Below are positions 45,036 to 57,449 of a stretch of DNA of 64,000 nucleotides, piece after piece. The notes below the pieces were generated by a model that was given only the letters and a program-made list of their open reading frames with translations, searched no databases and was not told where the DNA came from. How positions within the stretch are numbered: position 1 is the first letter of the stretch; each line of letters begins with the position of its first letter. The translations under genes and the position numbers were made by a program. Origin of the DNA: an uncultured Oscillospiraceae bacterium (GTDB lineage: Bacteria; Bacillota_A; Clostridia; Oscillospirales; Oscillospiraceae); contig CAJTTS010000007.1 in assembly GCA_910579155.1 (NCBI GenBank), positions 1-64,000 of the forward strand, in the 5' to 3' direction.

Positions 45036-45077
45036 AAACGCCCCCGGTCCCCGCGTTTGGCGGAGCCGGGGGCGTTT
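45036..45077. terminator. bidirectional intrinsic terminator
   Basis: AAACGCCCCCGG (45036-45047) pairs exactly with CCGGGGGCGTTT (45066-45077). It separates the rightward polymer operon from the leftward DivIVA-like gene. Confidence 0.85.
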
Positions 45078-45099
45078 GGCTTCCCTCTGTTCCGGGCGC

Positions 45100-45615
45100 T
45101 TAGCCGATGCCCGTCTCCAGCATGGAGGTGAAGTCCACCAGATTGGAGTCGGGGCCCTTGTCGTGGAGGATGTTCAGCTCCCTCTGGATATCCTCCGTCT
45201 TGCCCAGGGTATCTTTCAGCAGGGCGTGGAGCTGCTCCTTCAGCGTGTCCGCCGCCTTAGCGTACTCCTCCAGCTCCTGGCGCTGACGGTCCACGCTGGC
45301 CTGGACCCTGGCGTAGGCCTCCCGCTCGAACTCGTCCGCCTCTTCCCGGATCTGCTCGGCGTACTTCTGGGCCCGGATCAGGGCGTCGGCAATGCTGGCT
45401 TGCTCGGCCCGCAACGCCTCGTTCTCCTCCCGAAGCGCCCGCAGGGCCTCCTCCAGCTCGTCAACGCGGTTACGGTTCGCCTCCTCCGCACGGAGGATTT
45501 CCTCCTCCTTTTGCCGGAGCTTTGCCTGGTTCTCCTCCTCCAGCTCGGCAATGTACCGGCTCACGCCCTCTTTTTGGTAGCCCCAGAACCCTTTTTTGAT
45601 CTCGCCCATTCGCAT
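45100..45615 (-). CDS. DivIVA-like coiled-coil protein
   Basis: This 171-residue protein is almost wholly coiled coil (LEEENQAKLRQKEEEILRAEE and QIREEADEFEREAYARVQA). Its N-terminus (GFWGYQKEGVSRYIAELEEEN) resembles the DivIVA/GpsB membrane-curvature domain. It could act in pole or septum organisation. The start ATG 45615 lies 11 bases from AAAGGAG; ATG 45609 is more distant. It is a single-gene unit between the polymer locus and the second two-component cassette. Confidence 0.7.
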   Translation of the reverse strand: MRMGEIKKGFWGYQKEGVSRYIAELEEENQAKLRQKEEEILRAEEANRNRVDELEEALRALREENEALRAEQASIADALIRAQKYAEQIREEADEFEREAYARVQASVDRQRQELEEYAKAADTLKEQLHALLKDTLGKTEDIQRELNILHDKGPDSNLVDFTSMLETGIG

Positions 45616-45711
45616 AGCACACGCCGCTCCTTTCCTCTTTACAGGATAGAATACCACAGAACCGGTCAATTTTCAATACGCTGTCACATTTTTTCCGCCG
45701 GACGCCGCCGC

Positions 45712-45721
45712 GATGCAAAAA
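45712..45721 (+). promoter_or_regulatory. GATGCAAAAA motif upstream of the second response regulator
   Basis: The same 10-mer occurs at 48638-48647 upstream of the VanY-type gene of the same cassette. It may be part of the regulator's binding site. A weak -10 (TATCCT) follows 16 bases on. Confidence 0.35.
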
Positions 45722-45766
45722 TGATGGGCCGCCGGTGTATCCTAAATGGTCATAGGAGGTGCGCAG

Positions 45767-46423
45767 ATGAACAAAATCCTCATTGCGGAGGACGACCCCG
45801 CTATCGCCAATCTGATCCGGACCGCCCTGGACGGCCCGGACTACCGCTGCGGCGTGGCCGCCGATGGCCTGACCGCCGCCGACCTGCTGGAGAAGGAAAC
45901 CTTTGATCTGGCGCTGCTGGACATCATGCTCCCTGGAGCGGACGGTTACGAGGTACTGGAATACTGCCGGACGCTGGAGGTCCCCGTCATCTTCCTCACC
46001 GCCAAGGGGACGGTGGAGGACCGGGTGAAGGGCCTTCGGCTGGGGGCGGAGGACTACATCACCAAGCCCTTTGAGCTGATGGAGCTGATGGCCCGGGTGG
46101 AAACGGTGCTGCGCCGGTGCGGCAAGACGGGGCGGGTGCTGGCCCTGCCGCCGGACATTGAGATTGACACCGCCGCCCACACAGTCCGCCAGGGCGGCGT
46201 TCCGGTGGCGCTGACCGCCAAGGAGTACGACCTGCTGCTCCTGTTTGTGCAGAACAAAAACATCGCGCTGTACCGGGACCGCATTTACGAAAAAGTCTGG
46301 GGAGACGAGTACCTGGGGGACAGCCGCACGGTGGACCTGCACATACAGCGGATGCGCAAAAAGCTGGGGCTGGAGAAACGGCTGGTGGCCGTCTACAAGG
46401 TGGGCTACCGGCTGGAGGTTTGA
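45767..46423 (+). CDS. OmpR/PhoB-family response regulator (second cassette)
   Basis: This 218-residue regulator has the acidic pocket AEDD and phosphoacceptor Asp52 in LLDIMLPGADG. It also has the conserved Lys in YITKPFELMELMARVE and a winged-helix output (LTAKEYDLLLLF, SRTVDLHIQRMRKKL). ATG 45767 lies seven bases after AGGAGG. It overlaps the kinase gene by four bases. Its layout is closely parallel to the regulator at 21218. Confidence 0.94.
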   Translation: MNKILIAEDDPAIANLIRTALDGPDYRCGVAADGLTAADLLEKETFDLALLDIMLPGADGYEVLEYCRTLEVPVIFLTAKGTVEDRVKGLRLGAEDYITKPFELMELMARVETVLRRCGKTGRVLALPPDIEIDTAAHTVRQGGVPVALTAKEYDLLLLFVQNKNIALYRDRIYEKVWGDEYLGDSRTVDLHIQRMRKKLGLEKRLVAVYKVGYRLEV

Positions 46424-47826
46424 CGATGAAGCTGTTTTGGAAATTATTTTGCTCCATGGTGTCCGTCACCGTGCTGGCCTGCTCCCTCACCGGGTTCTGG
46501 CTAATCGACGGGCAGTTCCGCACCGCCCTGGACCAGGAGGTGGAGGAGCTGTACAAGGAGGACTATATGCTCCGCTACGTTCTCTCCCTGGAGGCGGAGG
46601 GGCGGCCCCTGTCCGGGCGGGAGGAGCTTTCCCGGCTGGCCAAGGGCATGCCCCCCACCACATACTTCCAGCTCAGCGACGGGGCGGGGGAGCGGTTGGG
46701 CGGCAGCAGCAGCGACCGCCTGTTTTGGGACGCCTCCTCCCCCGCCGGCTGGCTGGCGGACAATCAGCGGGGCTGGCGGCTGGAGCGCGTGGGCGAGGAC
46801 ACGTTTGCCCTCCACGGGGCCAGCGCCCTCACCCTGCTGAAGGAGACGGTGTGGCTGGAAACCTGCCGGGACGTGACCTACCTGTTTGCCCAGCGCTCCG
46901 CCCAGTACCGGAGCTTTGTCGGCGTGATGCTGGCCCTTATCGCGGGGACGGCGGCGCTCTCCCTGCTGGTGGCCCACCTGGTTCTGCGCCCCCTGGCCCG
47001 GCTGTCCGACGCCACCCGGAGGATGGCGGAGGGCGGACTGGACCAGCGGGTGCCCGTCACCAGCGGCGACGAGCTGGGGCGGCTGTCCGCCGACTTCAAC
47101 GCCATGGCGGACCGGATTGAGGAGCAGGTGCGGGCCCTCACCGACGCCGCCCGGCGGGAGAAGGATTTTACGGGCAGCTTCGCCCATGAGATCAAAACGC
47201 CTCTCACCTCCATCATCGGCTACGCCGACCTGCTGCTGTCCCGGCCCGCGGAACCGGAGCGGGTGCGGGAGAGCGCCGGGTACATCTTTCAGGAGGGGCG
47301 GCGGCTGGAGGCCCTGTCCCGAAAGCTGATGGACCTGATCGTGCTGGACCGTCAGGACTTCCCCCTGCGGCCCACCGCCATGCGGGCCTTTCTGGAGCGC
47401 ACCGGGAACGCCCTGCGCCCCGCCCTGGAGCAGGCGGGCATCCGGCTGGATATCCAGGCGGAGGAGGCTCCAATCCCCTTGGAGCCGGACCTGATGGAGA
47501 CGGTGTGCCTCAACCTGCTGGACAACGCCCGGAAGGCCACCCCGTCGGGCGGCCGTATCGCCCTCACCGGGCAGACAGAGGGGAACGGCTACCTCATCCA
47601 GGTGACGGACACCGGCAAGGGCATCCCCCCGGAGGAGCTGGGGCGTATCACCGAGCCGTTCTACATGGTGGACAAGTCCCGCGCCCGGGCCCAGGGGGGC
47701 GCGGGGCTGGGGCTGGCCCTGTGCCGCCGGATCGTGGAGGTTCACGGCGGGACGATGGAATTTGAGAGCGCGCCGGACCGGGGCGCCACGGTCCGAATCC
47801 ATTTGACAGGAGGGACGGAGGGATGA
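46420..47826 (+). CDS. sensor histidine kinase (second cassette)
   Basis: This 468-residue kinase has TM1 near residues 8-28, an extracytoplasmic sensor of about 135 residues, TM2 near 165-188 and a HAMP domain. SFAHEIKTPLTS carries His254. The ATPase boxes LNLLDNARKAT, DTGKGIP and GGAGLGLALC are intact. It is coupled to the regulator and overlaps the next gene by four bases. Similar VanS-type kinases respond to envelope conditions; the signal here is unknown. Confidence 0.94.
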   Translation: MTMKLFWKLFCSMVSVTVLACSLTGFWLIDGQFRTALDQEVEELYKEDYMLRYVLSLEAEGRPLSGREELSRLAKGMPPTTYFQLSDGAGERLGGSSSDRLFWDASSPAGWLADNQRGWRLERVGEDTFALHGASALTLLKETVWLETCRDVTYLFAQRSAQYRSFVGVMLALIAGTAALSLLVAHLVLRPLARLSDATRRMAEGGLDQRVPVTSGDELGRLSADFNAMADRIEEQVRALTDAARREKDFTGSFAHEIKTPLTSIIGYADLLLSRPAEPERVRESAGYIFQEGRRLEALSRKLMDLIVLDRQDFPLRPTAMRAFLERTGNALRPALEQAGIRLDIQAEEAPIPLEPDLMETVCLNLLDNARKATPSGGRIALTGQTEGNGYLIQVTDTGKGIPPEELGRITEPFYMVDKSRARAQGGAGLGLALCRRIVEVHGGTMEFESAPDRGATVRIHLTGGTEG

Positions 47827-48623
47827 AGCTGGTGAAAAAGTGGCTGTTCCCCGCCCTGACCTGCCTGATTGTGGCAGGCGCGGCGATGCTGCCCCCGCTG
47901 GTCTCCCAGGCGCGGGATGTCCGGCTGCTGGGGCAGGTCCACGCGGAGCTGCTGGACGCGGACGCCCTGCCCGCTGTCGAGCTGCCCACCCTGACGGACC
48001 GGATGGCGCTGTATGCCGACCGGTTCTCCCACACCCATCCCGTCCTGTCCTTCCGTGATTATGGTGTCACGGAGGAAGACGCTGCCTTCCCAGACCAAGA
48101 GCCGCTGGTCCAGGCGACCCGGGAGCTGCTGACCGGGGCAGACGTCCTGCCAAACTGGATTTTTGAGGAAGAACCCCTTGAGGGGGAAGTGACCGAGCGC
48201 CTCCTGCTCTGGGACCCGGCCGCCAGCGGCACCTTTCAGGAGCCCGCCGTATTCTGGGGACTGAAGTGGTCCTATTCCAACAAGTTCCACGGCAAGGATT
48301 TGACGGTGTACCTGGACGCCGTGACCGGCTTGCCCATCTACCTGTGGGTGTTCGACACCAACATCTCCCAGTGGCTACCCTACGACACGGACCATTTGCG
48401 CACCCTGGCGGAACGCTTTTTCGGCCTTCTGGGGCTGGATATCCGGGAAATTGACTATGATACCACCATTTCGGAGGACGTCCAACTGCCCCTGCGCTAC
48501 TCCGTCGCCGGAACCGCCATGGTCTTTAACGTCATCCGAACCCCCACCGCGCTGACCATCGAGCTGAACCCCAACTGGAGGAATCCGGCGGCTATGGACG
48601 GCTCCATCACCTACGACGGATAA
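47823..48623 (+). CDS. secreted/membrane-anchored accessory protein of the second two-component system
   Basis: This 266-residue protein has one N-terminal hydrophobic segment (WLFPALTCLIVAGAAMLPPLV) and a soluble domain rich in Trp and Asp (for example YLWVFDTNISQWLPYDTDH). I do not recognise a family. The start overlaps the kinase stop (ATGA). It occupies the same place as the product at 23336 in the first cassette. Confidence 0.8.
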   Translation: MKLVKKWLFPALTCLIVAGAAMLPPLVSQARDVRLLGQVHAELLDADALPAVELPTLTDRMALYADRFSHTHPVLSFRDYGVTEEDAAFPDQEPLVQATRELLTGADVLPNWIFEEEPLEGEVTERLLLWDPAASGTFQEPAVFWGLKWSYSNKFHGKDLTVYLDAVTGLPIYLWVFDTNISQWLPYDTDHLRTLAERFFGLLGLDIREIDYDTTISEDVQLPLRYSVAGTAMVFNVIRTPTALTIELNPNWRNPAAMDGSITYDG

Positions 48624-48637
48624 AATGACGGCGTTTT

Positions 48638-48647
48638 GATGCAAAAA
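48638..48647 (+). promoter_or_regulatory. GATGCAAAAA motif upstream of the VanY-type gene
   Basis: This motif is shared with 45712-45721. Here GCAAA recurs 11 bases on (48641 and 48651), a spacing typical of OmpR-family direct repeats. A -10 like GATAAT lies downstream. Confidence 0.35.
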
Positions 48648-48712
48648 CGCGCAAATTTCGACGGCGGGTTGTGATAATCTGAGGACACAGCCGATACAAA
48701 GGAGTGTTCCCC

Positions 48713-49525
48713 ATGAAAACCAAACGCCGCCGTAGCTCCCCCTTGCCCCTGCTGCTCACCGCCGCCCTGCTGCTGTTCACCGCCGGGATGATTGCGGGCT
48801 GGACCGGGGCCTCCGCCTACGCCCAGCCCGACCCCGTCCCGAAAAACCTGAGCGTCTCCCGCCCCGCTCCGGCGGAGCCTGAGGCGCCGCTCCCCTCCCC
48901 CACGCCCATCCCCGGGGCGGACAAGCCCTCCCCCGCCCCGGACCAGACAAGCTGGGAACTGATCCTGGTCAACGGGGACCACCCCCTGCCCGAGGATTTT
49001 TCTGTCCCCGCGCTCACCGAACTGCGCAGCGGCCACGCCATCGACAGCCGGGCCTATCCCGCTCTCCAGGCCATGATGGACGCCGCCCGGGCGGCGGGGC
49101 TCCAGCCGCTGATCTGCTCCTCCTACCGCACCTGGGACACCCAGGCGGCGCTTTTCCAACGGGAAGTCCAAAACTGGCTGGACCGGGGGTACATACAGGA
49201 AGAGGCGGAGCGGCAGGCCGCCGTCTGGGTGGCTCGTCCCGGTACCAGTGAGCACCAGACCGGGCTGGCAGTGGACATCGTGGACCTGTCCTACCAGGTC
49301 CTGGACAAGGGCCAGGAGGGCACCCCCGTCCAGCAATGGCTCATGGCCCACTGCTGGGAGTACGGGTTCATCCTGCGCTACCCCACCGATCAGAGCGGTC
49401 TCACCGGCATCGGCTACGAGCCCTGGCACTACCGCTATGTGGGTCCGGACGCCGCGCGGGAGATTTTCCAGCAGGGACTGTGCCTGGAAGAATATCTGGC
49501 AGAATCCCCCGGCAGAACACAATAA
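48713..49525 (+). CDS. VanY-type D-alanyl-D-alanine carboxypeptidase
   Basis: This 270-residue exported protein has a signal or membrane segment (PLLLTAALLLFTAGMIAGW), a Pro-rich linker, and an M15B peptidase domain. The zinc and catalytic motifs are SSYRTWDTQAALF, SEHQTGLAVDI (His and Asp) and EPWHYRYVG (Glu and His). It trims the terminal D-Ala of peptidoglycan stems. The start ATG 48713 lies eight bases after AAAGGAG. As the last gene of the cassette it is a likely target of the VanR/VanS-like pair. Confidence 0.93.
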   Translation: MKTKRRRSSPLPLLLTAALLLFTAGMIAGWTGASAYAQPDPVPKNLSVSRPAPAEPEAPLPSPTPIPGADKPSPAPDQTSWELILVNGDHPLPEDFSVPALTELRSGHAIDSRAYPALQAMMDAARAAGLQPLICSSYRTWDTQAALFQREVQNWLDRGYIQEEAERQAAVWVARPGTSEHQTGLAVDIVDLSYQVLDKGQEGTPVQQWLMAHCWEYGFILRYPTDQSGLTGIGYEPWHYRYVGPDAAREIFQQGLCLEEYLAESPGRTQ

Positions 49526-49547
49526 TCCACTTTCTTCCAACATTGGC

Positions 49548-49577
49548 AAAACGCCGGGGCCGTCGCCCCGGCGTTTT
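49548..49577 (+). terminator. intrinsic terminator after the VanY-type gene
   Basis: ACGCCGGGG and CCCCGGCGT arms with a 6-base loop and a T5 tail make a strong terminator before the ATP synthase promoter. Confidence 0.92.
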
Positions 49578-49601
49578 TGCATTTTTTGCCGTAAAAGCGG
49601 G

Positions 49602-49630
49602 TGGACATACCAAAACGGCGGGTGTATAAT
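49602..49630 (+). promoter_or_regulatory. promoter of the ATP synthase operon
   Basis: TGGACA (49602-49607), a 17-base spacer and a perfect TATAAT (49625-49630) lie 59 bases before atpB. Confidence 0.87.
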
Positions 49631-49688
49631 ATGTGCGCCGCCGCTTGAAGGCGGCAAACACCAACTGCTCGAAAGAAGGAATGCTTAG

Positions 49689-50519
49689 ATGAAGCAACAC
49701 AAAAAGGGCCTGGCAGTCTGGCTCCTCACCGTGGTGCTGCTGTTCATCGCCGCGCTGCTGGCGGGCTCCCCCGGCCAATCGGAGAGCGTCCAGGAGGCCA
49801 TGCGGGACGCGGTGCTCCACAGCACGGGCCAGGTCAGCCTGTTCGGCCTGACCACGGTCAACCCGGGGATGATCTCCGCCTTGGTGGTGACGGCCATCCT
49901 GCTCATCGCCGCCGTGCTGATCCGGATCTTCGCCATCCCCCGCTTCAAGCTCCGGCCGGGAAAGCTCCAACTGCTGTTAGAGCAGGCCGTGGGATTGTTC
50001 GACGGCATGGCCACGGGAAACAGCCCCCACCGGAACCGCTTTCTGGGAGCCTATATTTTCTCCGCCGGGGCGTATATCTTCGTGGGGACGCTGTTTGAGC
50101 TGCTGGGGCTCCAGGCCGTCACCGTCCACGGCCACCCCATCACCCTGCCCGCCCCCCTGTCCGACGTGAACGCCGCCATCGCCACAGGTACGCTGTCCTA
50201 CCTGGTCATTGCCTCCGGCGCCGTGGCCGAGCACGGGCCCAAGGGGATCCTCAAAGCCCTCAAGGAGTTCTCCCTGCCCATCTCCATGAGCTTCCGCCTG
50301 TTCGGCGCGCTGCTCAGCGGCCTGCTGGTGACGGAGCTGGTCTATTACTATATCAGCCTCAGCTTCGTGCTGCCGGTGGTGGTAGGGGTGCTGTTTACCC
50401 TGCTCCACGCCCTGATCCAGACCTACGTGCTCACCATGCTGGTGGCGCTGTACTACGGCGAGGTGTCCGAGCCGTCCCACGCAACGTCCAAAAAGAAGCC
50501 CCAGGCAGACAATACCTGA
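49689..50519 (+). CDS. atpB: ATP synthase F0 subunit a
   Basis: This 276-residue polytopic protein has five or six membrane segments. The essential Arg of the ion channel is in SFRLFGALLSG. It is the first gene of the operon; no atpI precedes it. A Pro-, Lys-rich hydrophilic tail (ATSKKKPQADNT) ends the protein. The ATG follows AAGGAA. Confidence 0.93.
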   Translation: MKQHKKGLAVWLLTVVLLFIAALLAGSPGQSESVQEAMRDAVLHSTGQVSLFGLTTVNPGMISALVVTAILLIAAVLIRIFAIPRFKLRPGKLQLLLEQAVGLFDGMATGNSPHRNRFLGAYIFSAGAYIFVGTLFELLGLQAVTVHGHPITLPAPLSDVNAAIATGTLSYLVIASGAVAEHGPKGILKALKEFSLPISMSFRLFGALLSGLLVTELVYYYISLSFVLPVVVGVLFTLLHALIQTYVLTMLVALYYGEVSEPSHATSKKKPQADNT

Positions 50520-50909
<390 letters not shown>

Positions 50910-50927
50910 TCCTGGGAGGTCGCTATC

Positions 50928-51405
50928 ATGCCTCTGAATATCAATTTGCAGCAGATTTTGCTGCACTGGATGAACCTGGCCATCCTCACGGGAGCGCTGT
51001 ACTTCCTGCTCTACAAGCCGGTGAAGCAATTCATTGCCAAGCGGGAGGCCTACTATCAGGAGCTGGAGGATCAGGCCGCTGGTAAGCTGGCCCAGGCGGA
51101 ACAGTTCAAGGCCGACTGTCAGGCCAAGCTGGACGCCGCCGACGAGGAAATCCGCCAGGAGCGGGCCAAAGCCCAGCAGTCCGCGTCCCAGGCCGCCCAG
51201 GAACAACTGACCCAGGCGGAGGAGCAGGCCAGGCACATCGTAGCCAAGGCCAAGGCCGAGGCGGAACAGACCAAGGAGCGGGCCATCCGGGAGTCCCAGA
51301 AGGAGATGCGGGAGCTGGCCGCCAAGGCGGCGAAAAAGCTGGCCGCCCAGCCCGGGGCCGACTTCTTTGACCAGTTCCTGGACCTGACGGAGGGAGGCAA
51401 GACCC

Positions 51406-51419
<14 letters not shown>
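50928..51419 (+). CDS. atpF: ATP synthase F0 subunit b
   Basis: This 163-residue protein has one N-terminal membrane segment (WMNLAILTGALYFLLYKPV) and a long charged helix (EEQARHIVAKAKAEAEQTKERA). It builds the peripheral stalk. Its C-terminus (FFDQFLDLTEGG) should meet the delta domain, which is here part of alpha. It overlaps the next gene by 14 bases. Confidence 0.93.
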
Positions 51420-53166
<1,747 letters not shown>

Positions 53167-53167
53167 C

Positions 53168-55481
<2,314 letters not shown>

Positions 55482-55482
<1 letters not shown>

Positions 55483-55889
55483 TGGATACCTTTCAGGTTC
55501 ACATTCTGGCCGCCGACAAGACGCTGTATGAGGGACCATGTATTAGCCTCACCATCCCTGCCAGCGACGGGGAGCGGGGCATTCTGGCCCACCACAGCAG
55601 CATTATGGCCGCCGTGGTGCCGGGAACGCTGCGTTATCAGCCCCCCGGACAGCCGGTGCAGCTTTTGGCGGTGTCCCCCGGTATGGTGAAAGTGGAGGCC
55701 AATGAGGCGCTGGTGCTGGTGGACGCCGCCGAGCGCCCCGAGGAGATCGACGAAGCCCGGGCCCGCTGGGAGGCCGATCAGGCCCGGGAGGCCATTTTGC
55801 AGAAAAAGAGCCGGCAGGAGTATCAGCTCGCCCAGGCGTCCCTGGCCCGGGCGCTGAACCGCCTGCGGGTAAAGGGCCGGGAGCTGTAA
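55482..55889 (+). CDS. atpC: ATP synthase F1 subunit epsilon
   Basis: This 135-residue subunit has an N-terminal beta-sandwich (PASDGERGILAHHSSIMAAV) and a C-terminal helical hairpin (EIDEARARWEADQAREAILQ). It regulates F1 rotation. The ATG overlaps the atpD stop by one base. It is the last gene of the operon, before a strong terminator. Confidence 0.95.
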
Positions 55890-55908
55890 CCCCGGCAAGG
55901 TCAGGCAA

Positions 55909-55943
55909 AACAGCGGCCCCGTTTTCCAAACGGGGCCGCTGTT
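55909..55943. terminator. bidirectional intrinsic terminator
   Basis: AACAGCGGCCCCGTTT (55909-55924) pairs exactly with 55928-55943 around a 3-base loop. It ends the ATP synthase operon and the leftward GH13 gene. Confidence 0.93.
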
Positions 55944-55951
55944 GATTTCCT

Positions 55952-57241
55952 TTATTTGAGGGGCAGTTCGAAGATCACGGGCGCGCCCCCGCAGCTCAAC
56001 GAGCCTTCATAGACCTCCACCTTGCCCTGGTCCACCAGGTTGGTATACCACCCGTCCGGCGCGTCCACCCGCACCAGGGAACTCTTCCCCCGGAGGCTGA
56101 AAACCCCTGCCAGCCGGCGGCCGCCCGCCCGGTGTTCCGCGTATAAAATGTCATGAGGCAGGGCCTTCACCTCGTACCGGCTGTCGGTGAGGATGGGGTT
56201 CCTTTTCAGCGCGGCAAGCCCTTGCAGCAGCCCGGTGATATCCCCCTTGCCGGACCAGTCCACATCGTCCTTGTCGAACAGGCCGGGACGGTGGACGCAC
56301 TCAGCCTCCTGCCCGCCATACAGCAGGGTCATGCCCTTCTGGAAGTAGAGCAGCGCCGTCCAGTTGAGCCGCGCAATCCCGTCCGGAATGACGAACGCCG
56401 CCCTGGCCCGGTCGTGATTTTCCAGAAAGCGCAGCTTTACGAAGTTGTCCGGGTAGATGACCTCCTGCCGGTTGATCGCTTCGGCGTACCGCGCCAGGGG
56501 GACCTCGCCCTGTAAGTACGCCTGGAACACGGGGAAAATATCGTAGTCATAGCTGGCGTCAAAGGCCTGGAAAATCTCGGCGTCGGACAGCACGCCCAGG
56601 CCCTCCGCCCGGCCGTTTTGGACAAAGGAGGGCTCCACCGACTCGGCCAGCCAGAAGCAGCCGGGCCGCACCCGCTCCACCTCTTCCCTGGCCCGCAACC
56701 AGAACTCCAGAGGCACCAGCGGGGCCACGTCGCACCGGAAACCGTCCACCATGGACGCCCAGTATTTCAACGTCTCAATCTGGTACTCCCACAGCCCGGG
56801 CTGGCCGTAGTCCAGGTCGATCACATCCCACCAGTCGCCTATCCGGTTGCCGAAGCTGCCGTCCGGCTTATGAAAGAACCACTCCGGGTGGTTCCGGGCC
56901 AGCCAGGAGTCGGGCGAGGTATGGTTATACACCACGTCGATGATACACTTCATTCCCAGCGCGTGGATGTCGTCCACCAGCCGTTTGAAATCCTCCAGCG
57001 TGCCAAACTCCGGGTTCACCGCCCGGTAGTCCCGGATGGCGTAGGGGCTGCCCAGCGTCCCCTTCCGGCACTTCTCCCCCACTGGGTGGATGGGCATCAG
57101 CCAGACGATGTCCGTGCCCAAGTCCCTGATGCGCTTCAGGTCCCGGCGGACCCCCTCAAAGGTCCCCTCTTGGCTGTGATTGCGGACAAATACGGAATAC
57201 ATCACCTGATTACGGTAAGCTTTGCCGGTGCTTTTTGCCAT
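55952..57241 (-). CDS. GH13 alpha-amylase family glycoside hydrolase
   Basis: This 429-residue protein has a (beta/alpha)8 barrel of family GH13. Region I is DVVYNHTS, region II GFRCDVAPLVP with the Asp nucleophile, region III WLAESVEP with the Glu acid/base, and region IV LENHDRA. A short C-terminal beta domain follows. No signal peptide is seen, so it acts on cytoplasmic alpha-glucans or maltodextrins. I chose ATG 57241 (MAKSTG) with AAAGGGG upstream. It is a single-gene unit. Confidence 0.88.
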   Translation of the reverse strand: MAKSTGKAYRNQVMYSVFVRNHSQEGTFEGVRRDLKRIRDLGTDIVWLMPIHPVGEKCRKGTLGSPYAIRDYRAVNPEFGTLEDFKRLVDDIHALGMKCIIDVVYNHTSPDSWLARNHPEWFFHKPDGSFGNRIGDWWDVIDLDYGQPGLWEYQIETLKYWASMVDGFRCDVAPLVPLEFWLRAREEVERVRPGCFWLAESVEPSFVQNGRAEGLGVLSDAEIFQAFDASYDYDIFPVFQAYLQGEVPLARYAEAINRQEVIYPDNFVKLRFLENHDRARAAFVIPDGIARLNWTALLYFQKGMTLLYGGQEAECVHRPGLFDKDDVDWSGKGDITGLLQGLAALKRNPILTDSRYEVKALPHDILYAEHRAGGRRLAGVFSLRGKSSLVRVDAPDGWYTNLVDQGKVEVYEGSLSCGGAPVIFELPLK

Positions 57242-57385
57242 ATCAATGACCCCTTTCACATGGTAAGCCGTCCGCGCCGCGCCCACGCGGGCGGGACCGC
57301 CGCTCACATGATACCATCAAACGGCGGGGCACGCAAGCGGACTTTTTGATCCCCCCATTCTCCGATGATTGGATATGGATTTTTT

Positions 57386-57404
57386 CACACCGGTGTGGTA
57401 CAAT
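57386..57404 (+). promoter_or_regulatory. palindromic operator with -10 before the Sel1 gene
   Basis: CACACCGGTGTG (57386-57397) is a perfect 12-bp palindrome that ends directly before a -10 TACAAT (57399-57404). The -35 is poor. The position suggests repression or activation at this promoter. The 208-base gap holds nothing else of note. Confidence 0.5.
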
Positions 57405-57449
57405 ACCAGCAACCCCCGCACAATGAGCAGGGGAAGGAGCGGATTACAT

